A stretch of 37,952 nucleotides of DNA from the NCBI GenBank assembly GCA_947499715.1, contig CANMPL010000018.1, positions 1 through 37,952 on the forward strand. Direction: 5' to 3'. Of this stretch, positions 7,731 through 16,332 are shown in pieces. The stretch's first letter is position 1, and the number at the start of each line of letters is the position of its first letter. Position numbers and translations under genes: made by a program. Source of the stretch: an uncultured Paracoccaceae bacterium. GTDB lineage: Bacteria; Pseudomonadota; Alphaproteobacteria; Rhodobacterales; Rhodobacteraceae. The notes below the pieces were generated by a model that saw only the letters and a program-made list of their open reading frames with translations, made no database searches and had not been told where the DNA came from.

Positions 7731-8486
7731 TCAGCCCTGATCAAAAAGCCGCGCGTTCATATATTGGCGAAAGCTTTCGCGCTTGGCCTCAGCCTCTTCG
7801 GGGCTGACCAATTTCTGAAGATTGCGGGAAATTGTGCCATCCCCCGGCGTCAGCCCCATCTTGCTGGCATGGGCGCGGAGCGCAGCCTCGCAACCGGCTT
7901 CATCGGCGGCGATATCCTCATATTCCAGCGACAGGCAGTCATCGCCTAACATCTTCACAAGATTAGACAAAGTCTGGTTTTGTTTGATCAGCTGGCTGGA
8001 TTTTTGCAAGATGTGATAGTTCATCTCGTCGGTATCGGCAAAATTCCGGCTTTGGCTGCCGCTGATTTCCTTCTCGCCGGTATCGTGCCAGACCCCGGTT
8101 TCCAACGCCTTGGCATGGGACAGCGCCTGTTCAAAGATCGCACGCCGGCGCAGAGCCACGATATTGACCGCATCAAATTCGGCCCGCGCCCATTTGATGA
8201 TCTCGGACATGGCGCGCCGTGGGCTGTGGGTCTCTCCTGTCAGCATCGCTGCGACACGGGGGGCATAGCCCACCATGACCTTCACCCCAAGCGTCGGCGA
8301 TGTATCGCTGTCTGCGCCGACGTCGCGCAACCGGGCCATGATATCAGCCGGTGTTGAGGGTTCTTCTGCGCGCAACAGCTTGAGGAAATGTTCCTTGGGG
8401 CGTCCCAATCCGCCGATCATGCGGATATCCCCTGCCAACATGGTTGACCCGGATCGGGGCGTTGCCAATACCAATGTGAAATTCAT
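7731..8486 (-). CDS. Stf0-like sulfotransferase
   Basis: 251 residues. The N terminus LATPRSGSTML (about 7-17) is the PAPS-binding loop, and GRPKEHF at 28-34 matches the GRPxEYF-type motif of the Stf0 family, whose characterised mycobacterial member sulfates trehalose at the 2-position. Further matches are LGVKVM and the basic ALRRRAIFEQALSHAKA helix. The start is supported by AAGGGG six bases upstream. It is convergent with the methyltransferase (one-base gap) and divergent from the large glycosyltransferase. It is the third sulfotransferase on the plasmid, from a third family. Whether it modifies trehalose, a lipid sugar or the polysaccharide is unknown. Confidence 0.82.
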   Translation of the reverse strand: MNFTLVLATPRSGSTMLAGDIRMIGGLGRPKEHFLKLLRAEEPSTPADIMARLRDVGADSDTSPTLGVKVMVGYAPRVAAMLTGETHSPRRAMSEIIKWARAEFDAVNIVALRRRAIFEQALSHAKALETGVWHDTGEKEISGSQSRNFADTDEMNYHILQKSSQLIKQNQTLSNLVKMLGDDCLSLEYEDIAADEAGCEAALRAHASKMGLTPGDGTISRNLQKLVSPEEAEAKRESFRQYMNARLFDQG

Positions 8487-8560
8487 CTATAACCCCTTGT
8501 CCTCTTCCCTTAGCATCTGCCAAGACCAGCCTGCGCAGATTTGAACTAAAGGCCCCTCTT

Positions 8561-11500
8561 TTGCAAATAGACAAATTCCCGATTACGCCGCTGCCTGACC
8601 TCAGCCAGTATAAAGCCCCTGCCACACCCGGACCCCGCCTGCGGGTCTGCATCGCAACCGAGGAAATCGTCGGCCCCGTGCGCAACGGCGGCATCGCCTC
8701 GACCTATTACCATCTGGCCCGCCTGCTGACGGCACAGGGCCATGATGTGACGGTCTGCTATCTCAAGGGGACGCGGGTCGAGAACAAAGACGCCGATCAC
8801 TGGATCAAATGGTATGGCGAAATGGGCGTGAATTTCGTCCCCATGCCACAGGTCGACAGCGACGCGCCAACCATGTGGCAGCGGCGGCAATACAGTTTCT
8901 ACCAGTGGCTGAAAAATGTGCCCGACCCTTATGACGTGGTGCATGTGTCCGAATGGCGCGGCGGGTCCTATTACGCGCTGCAGGCCCGGCGTCTGGGGCT
9001 GGCGTTCAAGGACACGTTGTTTCTGGTCAAGGCCTCCTCGCCCCACATCTGGAACCGCCACTACCAGATGGCATTTGTGAACAACAAAGACATGCTGTCC
9101 ACGATGTATGCCGAGCAGCAATCGATCGAGCTGGCCGATATGGTCATCGGCGGCTCTGCCCACCTTTTGCGGTTTATGGAACACACCGGTTACACCCTGC
9201 CCGAAGGCGACGCTTATGTGCAGCCTAACGTTCTGCTCTTTGATGATGTGGCGGTGCAAGACCAGCGCGGACCGCTGGAACCAGGCGACCGTGTGCACAC
9301 AAAAGAGCTGACGTTCTTTGGACGTCTTGAGGCCCGGAAGGGGCTCGAAATTTTCTGCACCGCGATGGATTATCTGGTGGCCCGTGGCGTGACACCAGAA
9401 AAGGTCAGCTTTGTCGGCAAACAGGGGCAGAACATGCCCACCACACCCGCCACCCGCAATCTGGACGTGATCATGGCCCGCGCCAAGAACTGGCCCTTTC
9501 CCATTGATATCCATACAGGCTTTGACCAGCCCGACGTGCTGTCATTTCTGACTGCCGCCCCGCGCATCGCGGTGATGCCCTCGCTGATCGAAAACTCCAC
9601 CATGGCCGCCTATGAGGCGCTGCTTTACAAGGTGCCCTTTATCGCCACCCGGACGGGGGGCACGCCGGAACTGATCGCGCCTGAAGACCACGATGACATG
9701 CTGGTGGATGCCAACCCCAGATCGCTCGCCGATGGGTTGGAACGGGTGTTGAAAGAAGGCGGCAAGGTCGGGCGCTGTTCGTTTGACAATGCCGATAACC
9801 TGGCCACATGGGACGGGTTCCACGACCATCTGGCAGGCCGCAAGGGTGAGGGCACGCTGACCCAGATCATCAAGCGCGCGCCCTGGACGGAGGCCCCCAG
9901 CGTCAGTCTGTGTGTCTTTTCTGATGGCGATACGCTCGCGTTAGAGACGTTTTTGGACAAGGCCACCTTTGCCGCAGGCGACGGCTTGGCCGATATTGTC
10001 GTGGCCGTGACAACCCCGTCAGAGGCAGCGACCGCTTTGGCTGCGCGGCACGCAGGTGTGACCCTTGTGGACGCCAGCGAAATGACATGGGGCGAGGCCT
10101 GGAATGCAGCCGCCGCCAAAGCCACGGGCGCTGTGCTGCATTTCCTGCGTGCCGATATCCATCAGCCGCTGGAGGGGTTCGCAGGTAAGATCGCGCAGTC
10201 ATTTTCCACCCCCGGGCTGGCCGCGGCCGGGTCGGTCTGGCAGCGCCGCACGGTCAATGAAAAGGGCGTTGCACAACTGACCCGCGTGGTGCCGATGGGC
10301 GATGATCTGTCGCTCACGGCGCTGGATTACACCCACCTGTCGGGCCGGGGGATCAGCATCCGCACCGATCACTTCAAGGCATTGGGCGGGTTTGACCCGA
10401 TCTTTGCCATGGAAGGCATCGCGCAGGACCTGCTGATGCGCGCCCGTGATCTGGGCCGCGTCGTGGTGATCCCCGAAATGCTCTACCAAGAGGACCCCGC
10501 CGCCGAGACGCTGCAGCTCAATACCGCCAACGCACAATATATGGCGATGAACAGCCTGATGAATGCGCTGGATTATCCCAAAAAACGGGTGTTGCACGCA
10601 CTCAATATCCGCAGCGCGAACCACCATGACAACCCGCTCAGCCGCGGCATCGCCGCGCCAAAACCGCCGGTTACATTGATGACACCGGCCAGCGGCACGG
10701 CCGACCTGATGCTGACGCTGTTGCCCATTGGCGGGGTGCTGATCCAGACCAAGACCCCACTGGAGGCGCTGACCGTAGCCATCGAAGGAGCCGCCTCCGC
10801 GCCGCTGGCATGGGACAATGACGCCCAAGGGTCCAGCGCCTATCTGGACCTGCCCGGTCTGATCGGCGGAGAGATCACATGGCCGCGCCAGATTGATATG
10901 ACAGCCACCACCGCAGGCCAGACTCTGACCCGACAGATCCGCACCCAGATGCAGGCCCATGGGCAGATTGCCCTGTCGGCGGATGCGCCCGGCCTGCATC
11001 AGATCAGCGATGATGGCACAGCCTCACCGCGCCTGATCAGCCTGGCCCTGCCGCCCACCGACGGCAGCCTCAATGAAAATGCCATGCGGGTCACTTATGA
11101 CAGTGCCGGGCAGATGCTGCACCTGTGGTCGCCGCACCCCCGTCCGCTTGTGATCGTCCGCGATGGGGCCGACCCGGTGCCGTTGTTGTTTACGCCCGTC
11201 GGCAGGACAGGGTTGATGGCGGGCTATGATCTGGCCCCGCTTCTGACGGATCGCAGCGCCCCGGTGACGCTGGATCTGACCGAAGAGGATGAGGTGCTAC
11301 GCAGCATCACCCTTGTACCCGGCCCCAAAGGGATCTGGGGGCTATACAGCCCGCGCTTTGGCGTGACCCCAGTGGACACCACATCCGACACCGCTGCCTT
11401 GACGGCCGTGAATGTCAGCCGGGCCGCCGTCGGAACAGAGGCCGCCATGTCCGGTGTCCGGCTGGGGCTGGATGAGTTTGGCGCCCGCCTTGTGATCCGC

Positions 11501-12232
11501 CGCGGCAAGGACCAAGCAGGACAGATCCTAACTGTGGTGCCAGATCAGGGTGACGCACTGTCGCTGCATCTGGCAGGCGGGCCGCGTGGGGCGACAGCGG
11601 CCGTCGAACTGCGTCGCTTTGGCGGCACGGGACCCACCCGAATTGCCCTGCACGAGGGTGACGCCACAGGCCCGGTACTGCGCCGTTTGCGGCTTTGCCC
11701 CGGTGCAGAGAACGTGATCTACGTCGTGGCCGAGGATGGCGGCAGCCTGCTGACACTGGGCCGGGTGGGTCAGTTTCCGGCCAACCCCGGCGGGCGAGGG
11801 CTGCACAACCTGTCGGCCCCGGCAGCCCACTTCCAACCCGACGCCCGCCCCAGACTGGCGCTGCGGTTGCAGGGCAATACCCTACATCTGACGGTGGCCA
11901 ATGCACGGCAAGCCGCAAGCGTTGATCTGCGCGGTGCACCGGGGGTGTCTCATGTGGAACTGACGTGGAAAGGGGCGTCTTCCGGGCATGATACGTTGTC
12001 CAAGATCCGCAACCGCCTGCGGGCCCCGATGCGGGCGCTGCTGCCGCGCGGCACGCTGACGGGCACGCTTGATCTGGCCCCGCTGATGCAAGGCACACCG
12101 CCCAGGGCGCATACGCTGGAACTGCAAATCCGCCAGCCCGGGCTAACCGCCCGGCGCACGGTGCAGCTGACCTACGACAGCGACGGGGTGTTCTATGCCG
12201 CCTCGCCCGAGAATGTGATTAACGAGGCATGA
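8561..12232 (+). CDS. giant glycosyltransferase: GT4 + degenerate GT2-like domain + beta-rich C-terminal region
   Basis: 1223 residues from a TTG start preceded by AAAGG at 8548-8552; no ATG or GTG start occurs near it. Residues about 26-430 are a GT-B, GT4-type domain with GGIASTYYHLARLL, FFGRLEARKGLEIF and the ENSTMAAYE E-x7-E motif (E344, E352) with FIATRTGGTPELI. Residues 447 to about 640 resemble a GT2 domain ending in FKALGGFDPIFAMEGIAQDLLMRA, but the expected acidic DxD is replaced by ADIH, so it may not be catalytic. Residues from about 700 to the end (over 500) match no family known to me; they look beta-rich, with recurring LDLAPL strings. Its stop overlaps the next gene by four bases (ATGA). 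No transmembrane segments seen. Confidence 0.83.
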   Translation: MQIDKFPITPLPDLSQYKAPATPGPRLRVCIATEEIVGPVRNGGIASTYYHLARLLTAQGHDVTVCYLKGTRVENKDADHWIKWYGEMGVNFVPMPQVDSDAPTMWQRRQYSFYQWLKNVPDPYDVVHVSEWRGGSYYALQARRLGLAFKDTLFLVKASSPHIWNRHYQMAFVNNKDMLSTMYAEQQSIELADMVIGGSAHLLRFMEHTGYTLPEGDAYVQPNVLLFDDVAVQDQRGPLEPGDRVHTKELTFFGRLEARKGLEIFCTAMDYLVARGVTPEKVSFVGKQGQNMPTTPATRNLDVIMARAKNWPFPIDIHTGFDQPDVLSFLTAAPRIAVMPSLIENSTMAAYEALLYKVPFIATRTGGTPELIAPEDHDDMLVDANPRSLADGLERVLKEGGKVGRCSFDNADNLATWDGFHDHLAGRKGEGTLTQIIKRAPWTEAPSVSLCVFSDGDTLALETFLDKATFAAGDGLADIVVAVTTPSEAATALAARHAGVTLVDASEMTWGEAWNAAAAKATGAVLHFLRADIHQPLEGFAGKIAQSFSTPGLAAAGSVWQRRTVNEKGVAQLTRVVPMGDDLSLTALDYTHLSGRGISIRTDHFKALGGFDPIFAMEGIAQDLLMRARDLGRVVVIPEMLYQEDPAAETLQLNTANAQYMAMNSLMNALDYPKKRVLHALNIRSANHHDNPLSRGIAAPKPPVTLMTPASGTADLMLTLLPIGGVLIQTKTPLEALTVAIEGAASAPLAWDNDAQGSSAYLDLPGLIGGEITWPRQIDMTATTAGQTLTRQIRTQMQAHGQIALSADAPGLHQISDDGTASPRLISLALPPTDGSLNENAMRVTYDSAGQMLHLWSPHPRPLVIVRDGADPVPLLFTPVGRTGLMAGYDLAPLLTDRSAPVTLDLTEEDEVLRSITLVPGPKGIWGLYSPRFGVTPVDTTSDTAALTAVNVSRAAVGTEAAMSGVRLGLDEFGARLVIRRGKDQAGQILTVVPDQGDALSLHLAGGPRGATAAVELRRFGGTGPTRIALHEGDATGPVLRRLRLCPGAENVIYVVAEDGGSLLTLGRVGQFPANPGGRGLHNLSAPAAHFQPDARPRLALRLQGNTLHLTVANARQAASVDLRGAPGVSHVELTWKGASSGHDTLSKIRNRLRAPMRALLPRGTLTGTLDLAPLMQGTPPRAHTLELQIRQPGLTARRTVQLTYDSDGVFYAASPENVINEA

Positions 12233-14172
12233 GCCGCACCGCCATCCTTGCAGGTGATCTGGCCGCTTTGCCCGTCGCCTCGACCGCATTTGCCCGATTG
12301 GTCGCACTGGCGCAAAGCCTGCCCGGTGCCGCCGTGCTGCATTGCCCCGCCGCCACGGGGCCCCTGCCTGCCGCCGCCGCCGCCCTGCGCGATGCGGATA
12401 TCAAACTGGCCGAACTGCCGGTGCCAAAGGTGCGCACCTCAGGCTCGCCCCATGGCAAGGCCGCCGCTGTGGCCCTGCGGACATGGGAGAGCCTGAAGGC
12501 GCAAAAGTTCGACACGCTGCATGTGATCCATGATCTGTCGGCGGCGCATCTTCTTTTGGGCGCGCGGCATCTGGGTCTCTGGGATCATCCGGCCCGCATC
12601 GTGGCCCATGTGGTCGATCCGCTGCAGCGACAGTTTGAAACCGGCCGCGCGACGCCCGCCAATTACGCAGCCTTCGCCAGTTGTTTCATGGACCGCGCCT
12701 GCGTGGCCCGTGCCGATACCGTGGTGGCCCATAGCGCCACGGTGCGCGACTGGCTGGTGGCCCGTGACTGGCGCGCTGCAGATCAGATCACGCTGGCCCC
12801 CGGTCTGGCGCGCATGCCCGGCCCGGCGCGGCATGCCCCCGATCAGGCGCAGCCCTTGGCGCGGCTGATCTTTGCTGGCACCCAGACCGACACGCGTGGG
12901 CTGACCACATGTGCCTATGCCCTGCGGGTGCTGGTGGCGCGTGGCGTGGATATCCCGCAGGTGGTGATCTCGGGCCGCGCCTTGGATGACTTTCCCGCCG
13001 AACCCTTCCTTGCCGAACTGTCAGACCAAACAGGCGTCCCGATTGAGGTCCTGCCCGTCACCCAGCGCAGCGCGCTCCTGGATCTGGCCCGCCAGCCCGG
13101 CAGCTTGACATTGGTGGTGCCACAAACCGATGACGCCCCTGCCGTCCTGCCCGAGCTTTTGGCCACCGACGCCCCGGTCATTGCCTCGGCCGCCGGGGAC
13201 ATCCCCCGCATCGCAGGTGCTGACAGCGACATCCTTTGCCCGCCAGCCGATCACATCGCGCTGGCTGACCTCATCGAAACCCGCATCACAGCGGGGCTGA
13301 CCACCGCCTATCAAAGCCACCGCGCGGGTGATCTGGCGCAGAACGCAGCCGCCTGGGATGCGCTGCACGCGGGCCTGCCAAACCTGGCCTTTGCCCCCGC
13401 AATAGACACTGAAACCCCCTTGGTCAGTGTCTGTATCGCCCATCACAACCGGCCCCAGATGATCCGCGACACGCTGGATGCGGTGGTGAACCAAGGCTAT
13501 CCAAACTTTGAAATCGTGGTGGTGGATGACGGCAGCACGCCCGATAATCGCGCCGCTTTGGCTGATGTGCTGACAGGTTATCCCGCCGCGCGTATGGTGC
13601 CGCAGGACAACCGCTATCTGGGGGCTGCGCGCAATACAGCAGCACAGGCGGCCAAGGGCAAATACCTGCTGTTCAAGGACGACGATAATATCTCGATGCC
13701 CCATGAGATCGCGACATTTGTCCGCGCGGCTGAACAGACCAACGCAGAGATTCTCACCTGCTTTAGCGACAATTTCAGCGGTGACGGCCTGCCCGATGAG
13801 ACCAGCATCGATGGGGTGCGTCGGGTGCCTTTTGGGCAAGACGTGATCTACGGGATGTTCCGCAACGGCTTTGGCGATTCCAATTGTTTTGTGCGGCGCG
13901 ATATCTGGGAAAAGCTGGGCGGCTTCACCGAGCATTTCCGGGTGGGGCTGGATGATCAGGAGTTCTTCATGCGCGCCACGCTGGCCGGTTTGCGCGTCGA
14001 TGTGTTGCCAGAAGCGCTTTATTATTACCGGCTGGGCGGGGCCAAGATGAAACGGTTCCATGTGGCAAAGCTGGCCAATGCGCAACGCTTGCTGGCCCCT
14101 GTGCTGGCCAGCGGGCGGTTTGACCCCAATCTGATGCCGCTGTTCTTGCTTGCCCGCAGCTTGCAGGCCTAA
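12229..14172 (+). CDS. two-domain glycosyltransferase: GT4-like + GT2
   Basis: 647 residues, coupled to the preceding gene by ATGA at 12229. Residues 1 to about 385 look like a GT4-type GT-B fold with weak motifs (LIFAGTQTDTRGLTTCAYAL, then PELLATDAPVIASAAGDIPRI), although the E-x7-E pair is not evident. Residues from about 396 are a clear GT2 domain: LVSVCIAHHNRPQMIRDTL, VVVDDGS with D433-D434, KDDDN at 483-487 for the metal site, and LDDQEFFMRATLAG for the catalytic base region. GT2 enzymes are inverting. The same GT4-then-GT2 order occurs in the larger upstream protein, suggesting a shared origin. Eight bases separate it from kpsM, linking chain assembly with export. Confidence 0.83.
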   Translation: MSRTAILAGDLAALPVASTAFARLVALAQSLPGAAVLHCPAATGPLPAAAAALRDADIKLAELPVPKVRTSGSPHGKAAAVALRTWESLKAQKFDTLHVIHDLSAAHLLLGARHLGLWDHPARIVAHVVDPLQRQFETGRATPANYAAFASCFMDRACVARADTVVAHSATVRDWLVARDWRAADQITLAPGLARMPGPARHAPDQAQPLARLIFAGTQTDTRGLTTCAYALRVLVARGVDIPQVVISGRALDDFPAEPFLAELSDQTGVPIEVLPVTQRSALLDLARQPGSLTLVVPQTDDAPAVLPELLATDAPVIASAAGDIPRIAGADSDILCPPADHIALADLIETRITAGLTTAYQSHRAGDLAQNAAAWDALHAGLPNLAFAPAIDTETPLVSVCIAHHNRPQMIRDTLDAVVNQGYPNFEIVVVDDGSTPDNRAALADVLTGYPAARMVPQDNRYLGAARNTAAQAAKGKYLLFKDDDNISMPHEIATFVRAAEQTNAEILTCFSDNFSGDGLPDETSIDGVRRVPFGQDVIYGMFRNGFGDSNCFVRRDIWEKLGGFTEHFRVGLDDQEFFMRATLAGLRVDVLPEALYYYRLGGAKMKRFHVAKLANAQRLLAPVLASGRFDPNLMPLFLLARSLQA

Positions 14173-14180
14173 GCTGCCTC

Positions 14181-14984
14181 ATGACCGATACTGCCCTGCC
14201 CCAGCCGAAACTGGCCAGACCTCGCTTTCAGGCGGCCCGCACCATCATGGCGCTGATCCTGCGCGAGATGGGGTCGACCTATGGCGCCTCGCCGGGGGGC
14301 TATGTCTGGGCGGTGCTACAGCCTGTGGGCATGGTGATGTTTTTGTCGCTGGGCTTTTCGCTGGTGGTGCGCTCGCCCTCGTTGGGCACCAGTTTCATCC
14401 TGTTTTATGCGACAGCCTATCTGCCGTTTAACCTTTATGGTGACGTGGCCACCAAGACCGGGGCGACCCTGCGCTATGCCCGCGCCCTGTTAGCCTATCC
14501 TGCGGTCACATGGGCCGATGCGGTGCTGGCGCGCTTCATCCTGAATGTGCTGACCAATTGCACCGTCTATTGCATCGTGATGACCGGGATTTTGATGTTT
14601 GTGGACACCCATACCATTCTGGATGTCGGGCCGATCCTGATTGCCATCTCAATGTCTGCGCTTTTGGGGCTGGGGGTTGGTCTGTGCAATGCGGTGCTGG
14701 CCGGGCTTTATCCGATCTGGCAAAACATCTGGGGCATTGTGACCCGGCCACTGATCCTGGCATCCGGTATTTTCTATATCTACGAAGATCTGCCCGGCGG
14801 CGCACAAGACGTCCTGTGGTGGAACCCTTTGATCCATATGTCTGCTGTTGCCCGCGAAGGCTATTACCCGACCTATGACCCGCAGCATGTATCGCTGGCC
14901 TATGGCTATGGCTTGTCCTTGGTCCTGATCTTTTTAGGGCTGGTGTTCATGCGCTCGCAGTACACGACTATTCTAGAACGGTGA
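14181..14984 (+). CDS. kpsM: capsule/polysaccharide ABC transporter permease (KpsM/ABC-2 type)
   Basis: 267 residues with about six hydrophobic segments. LILREMGSTYGASPGGYVWAVLQPV near residues 30-54 is the signature start of KpsM/CtrC/BexB permeases. These pair with a KpsT ATPase to move polysaccharide across the inner membrane. The matching ATPase is encoded far away at 29425, with KpsE at 28142, so the export genes are split across the plasmid. It is the third gene of the 8561-14984 operon. Its 3' end overlaps the convergent phosphomannomutase gene by 17 bases. Confidence 0.88.
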   Translation: MTDTALPQPKLARPRFQAARTIMALILREMGSTYGASPGGYVWAVLQPVGMVMFLSLGFSLVVRSPSLGTSFILFYATAYLPFNLYGDVATKTGATLRYARALLAYPAVTWADAVLARFILNVLTNCTVYCIVMTGILMFVDTHTILDVGPILIAISMSALLGLGVGLCNAVLAGLYPIWQNIWGIVTRPLILASGIFYIYEDLPGGAQDVLWWNPLIHMSAVAREGYYPTYDPQHVSLAYGYGLSLVLIFLGLVFMRSQYTTILER

Positions 14985-16332
14985 CCAAAGCCGCCAGCGC
15001 CCGGGTCAGCAGGTCCTGCGCGGCTTGCGCCGATCCACTCTCGGTATAGCAGCGCAGTTCGGGTGCATTGCCCGAGGGACGCAGATGCACGATCTGCCCA
15101 TCCGTTGCCGTCATCCGCAACCCGTCTGTGGTGTCTGTGCTTGCCTCTGTCAGGGCAAGATTTGCCAGAAATGTGGCTCTGTTCAGGGGGTTTTTCTGCC
15201 AATCGGCTACCAAAGCCTGTGATGTGGCGGTGGCCACATTCTGCAATCTGTCGCTGGCGGTAAAGCGTTGCGGTTGATCCGCCAGAACCACAGACAGGCC
15301 ACCCTTTTGCGCCGCCAGTGCCAACACCGCGACCAAGGGCAGCACTGCATCGCGGGTCATCAGCGCCGGCAGGGGCCCCGCCGGGCCCACCGCATCAAAG
15401 CCCAAAAGGAAGCCGCCGTTCGCCTCATATCCGACCACGCCATCGCCCTGCATGGCTGCAATGACATAGGGGGATCCGATGCGCGTGCGGGTCACATGGG
15501 CAAAGACATCCTCTGCCCCCGTGTTGGAACTAACCGGGGTGACCGCCCGGGTGGCCCCAAGGGCGGCACCTGTGATCTGGCCCAGCACATCGCCGGGAAT
15601 GACCATGCCGCTGGCATCCGTCAGCAAGGGCCGGTCGCCATCGGCATCGGTGCTGAGGATCGCGTTGTATCTGCCATCTCTGGCGCAAGCCTTTAGCAGG
15701 GTGCGGGTGTCGGCGCTGACGGCTTCGGTGTCGACGGGCACAAATTCGTCAGCGCGCGCCAGTGCCGTGACCTGCGCGCCCAGATCCCGCAACAGCGTGG
15801 GCATCAGATCCCGCCCCACGGCAGATTGTGCATAAAACCCCAGCGTTAGACCCTGCAAAGCGCCCGCATAGGCGCGTTTGTAGCGCGCCGCATACCGGCC
15901 CCCAACACCCGGGTCATCTACCAAAACCCCCTGCCCCATGGCGGGCGCGCCGCCCAAAGCAGCCAGGATCGCGGCCTCGTCCGCTTTGGTGATCTCACCC
16001 GCAGAAGTATAGAATTTCAGCCCGTTGCGGTCAGCGGGGATATGGCTACCGGTGACCATCACCGCCCCCTGCCCGGCCTCCAGGGCGGCCAGGGCCAGCG
16101 CGGGGGTTGGCACCTCTCCGGCCCATGTCACATCCACGCCGGCTGCCAGCAGCGCATCGCGCACCACCCTCGCCAGCATCGGCGATGAGGGGCGCAGGTC
16201 ATGGCCGACCCAGACACAACCACCCACCGGACAAGCGGCCAGATAGGCTTGCACATGATCGGTGATCAGATCGGGCGTCAGGGCCGTGACCAACCCACGC
16301 AGTCCACTTGTGCCAAAGGCTGGCGTCGTCAC
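14968..16332 (-). CDS. phosphomannomutase/phosphoglucomutase (alpha-D-phosphohexomutase)
   Basis: 454 residues, normal length for the family. The enzyme interconverts hexose-6-phosphate and hexose-1-phosphate, the entry to GDP-mannose or UDP-glucose. The phosphoserine loop is VTGSHIPADRNG with S96 (SHIP rather than SHNP, a variant I recall from other phosphomannomutases), the metal loop is DADGDR at 229-234, the sugar-specificity loop is GYEANGG near 301-307, and the phosphate-binding loop RPSGNAPELR is near the C terminus. The GEANGG-type loop contains a Glu and Asn that fit dual glucose/mannose use. The ATG overlaps the stop of the upstream dehydratase (ATGA at 16329-16332), so the two are translationally coupled. 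Confidence 0.88.
   Translation of the reverse strand: MTTPAFGTSGLRGLVTALTPDLITDHVQAYLAACPVGGCVWVGHDLRPSSPMLARVVRDALLAAGVDVTWAGEVPTPALALAALEAGQGAVMVTGSHIPADRNGLKFYTSAGEITKADEAAILAALGGAPAMGQGVLVDDPGVGGRYAARYKRAYAGALQGLTLGFYAQSAVGRDLMPTLLRDLGAQVTALARADEFVPVDTEAVSADTRTLLKACARDGRYNAILSTDADGDRPLLTDASGMVIPGDVLGQITGAALGATRAVTPVSSNTGAEDVFAHVTRTRIGSPYVIAAMQGDGVVGYEANGGFLLGFDAVGPAGPLPALMTRDAVLPLVAVLALAAQKGGLSVVLADQPQRFTASDRLQNVATATSQALVADWQKNPLNRATFLANLALTEASTDTTDGLRMTATDGQIVHLRPSGNAPELRCYTESGSAQAAQDLLTRALAALVTVLE

Noticed and set aside
15268-15696. Plus-strand frame opposite the phosphomannomutase gene
   Set aside because: Shadow of a gene with complete phosphohexomutase active-site loops.
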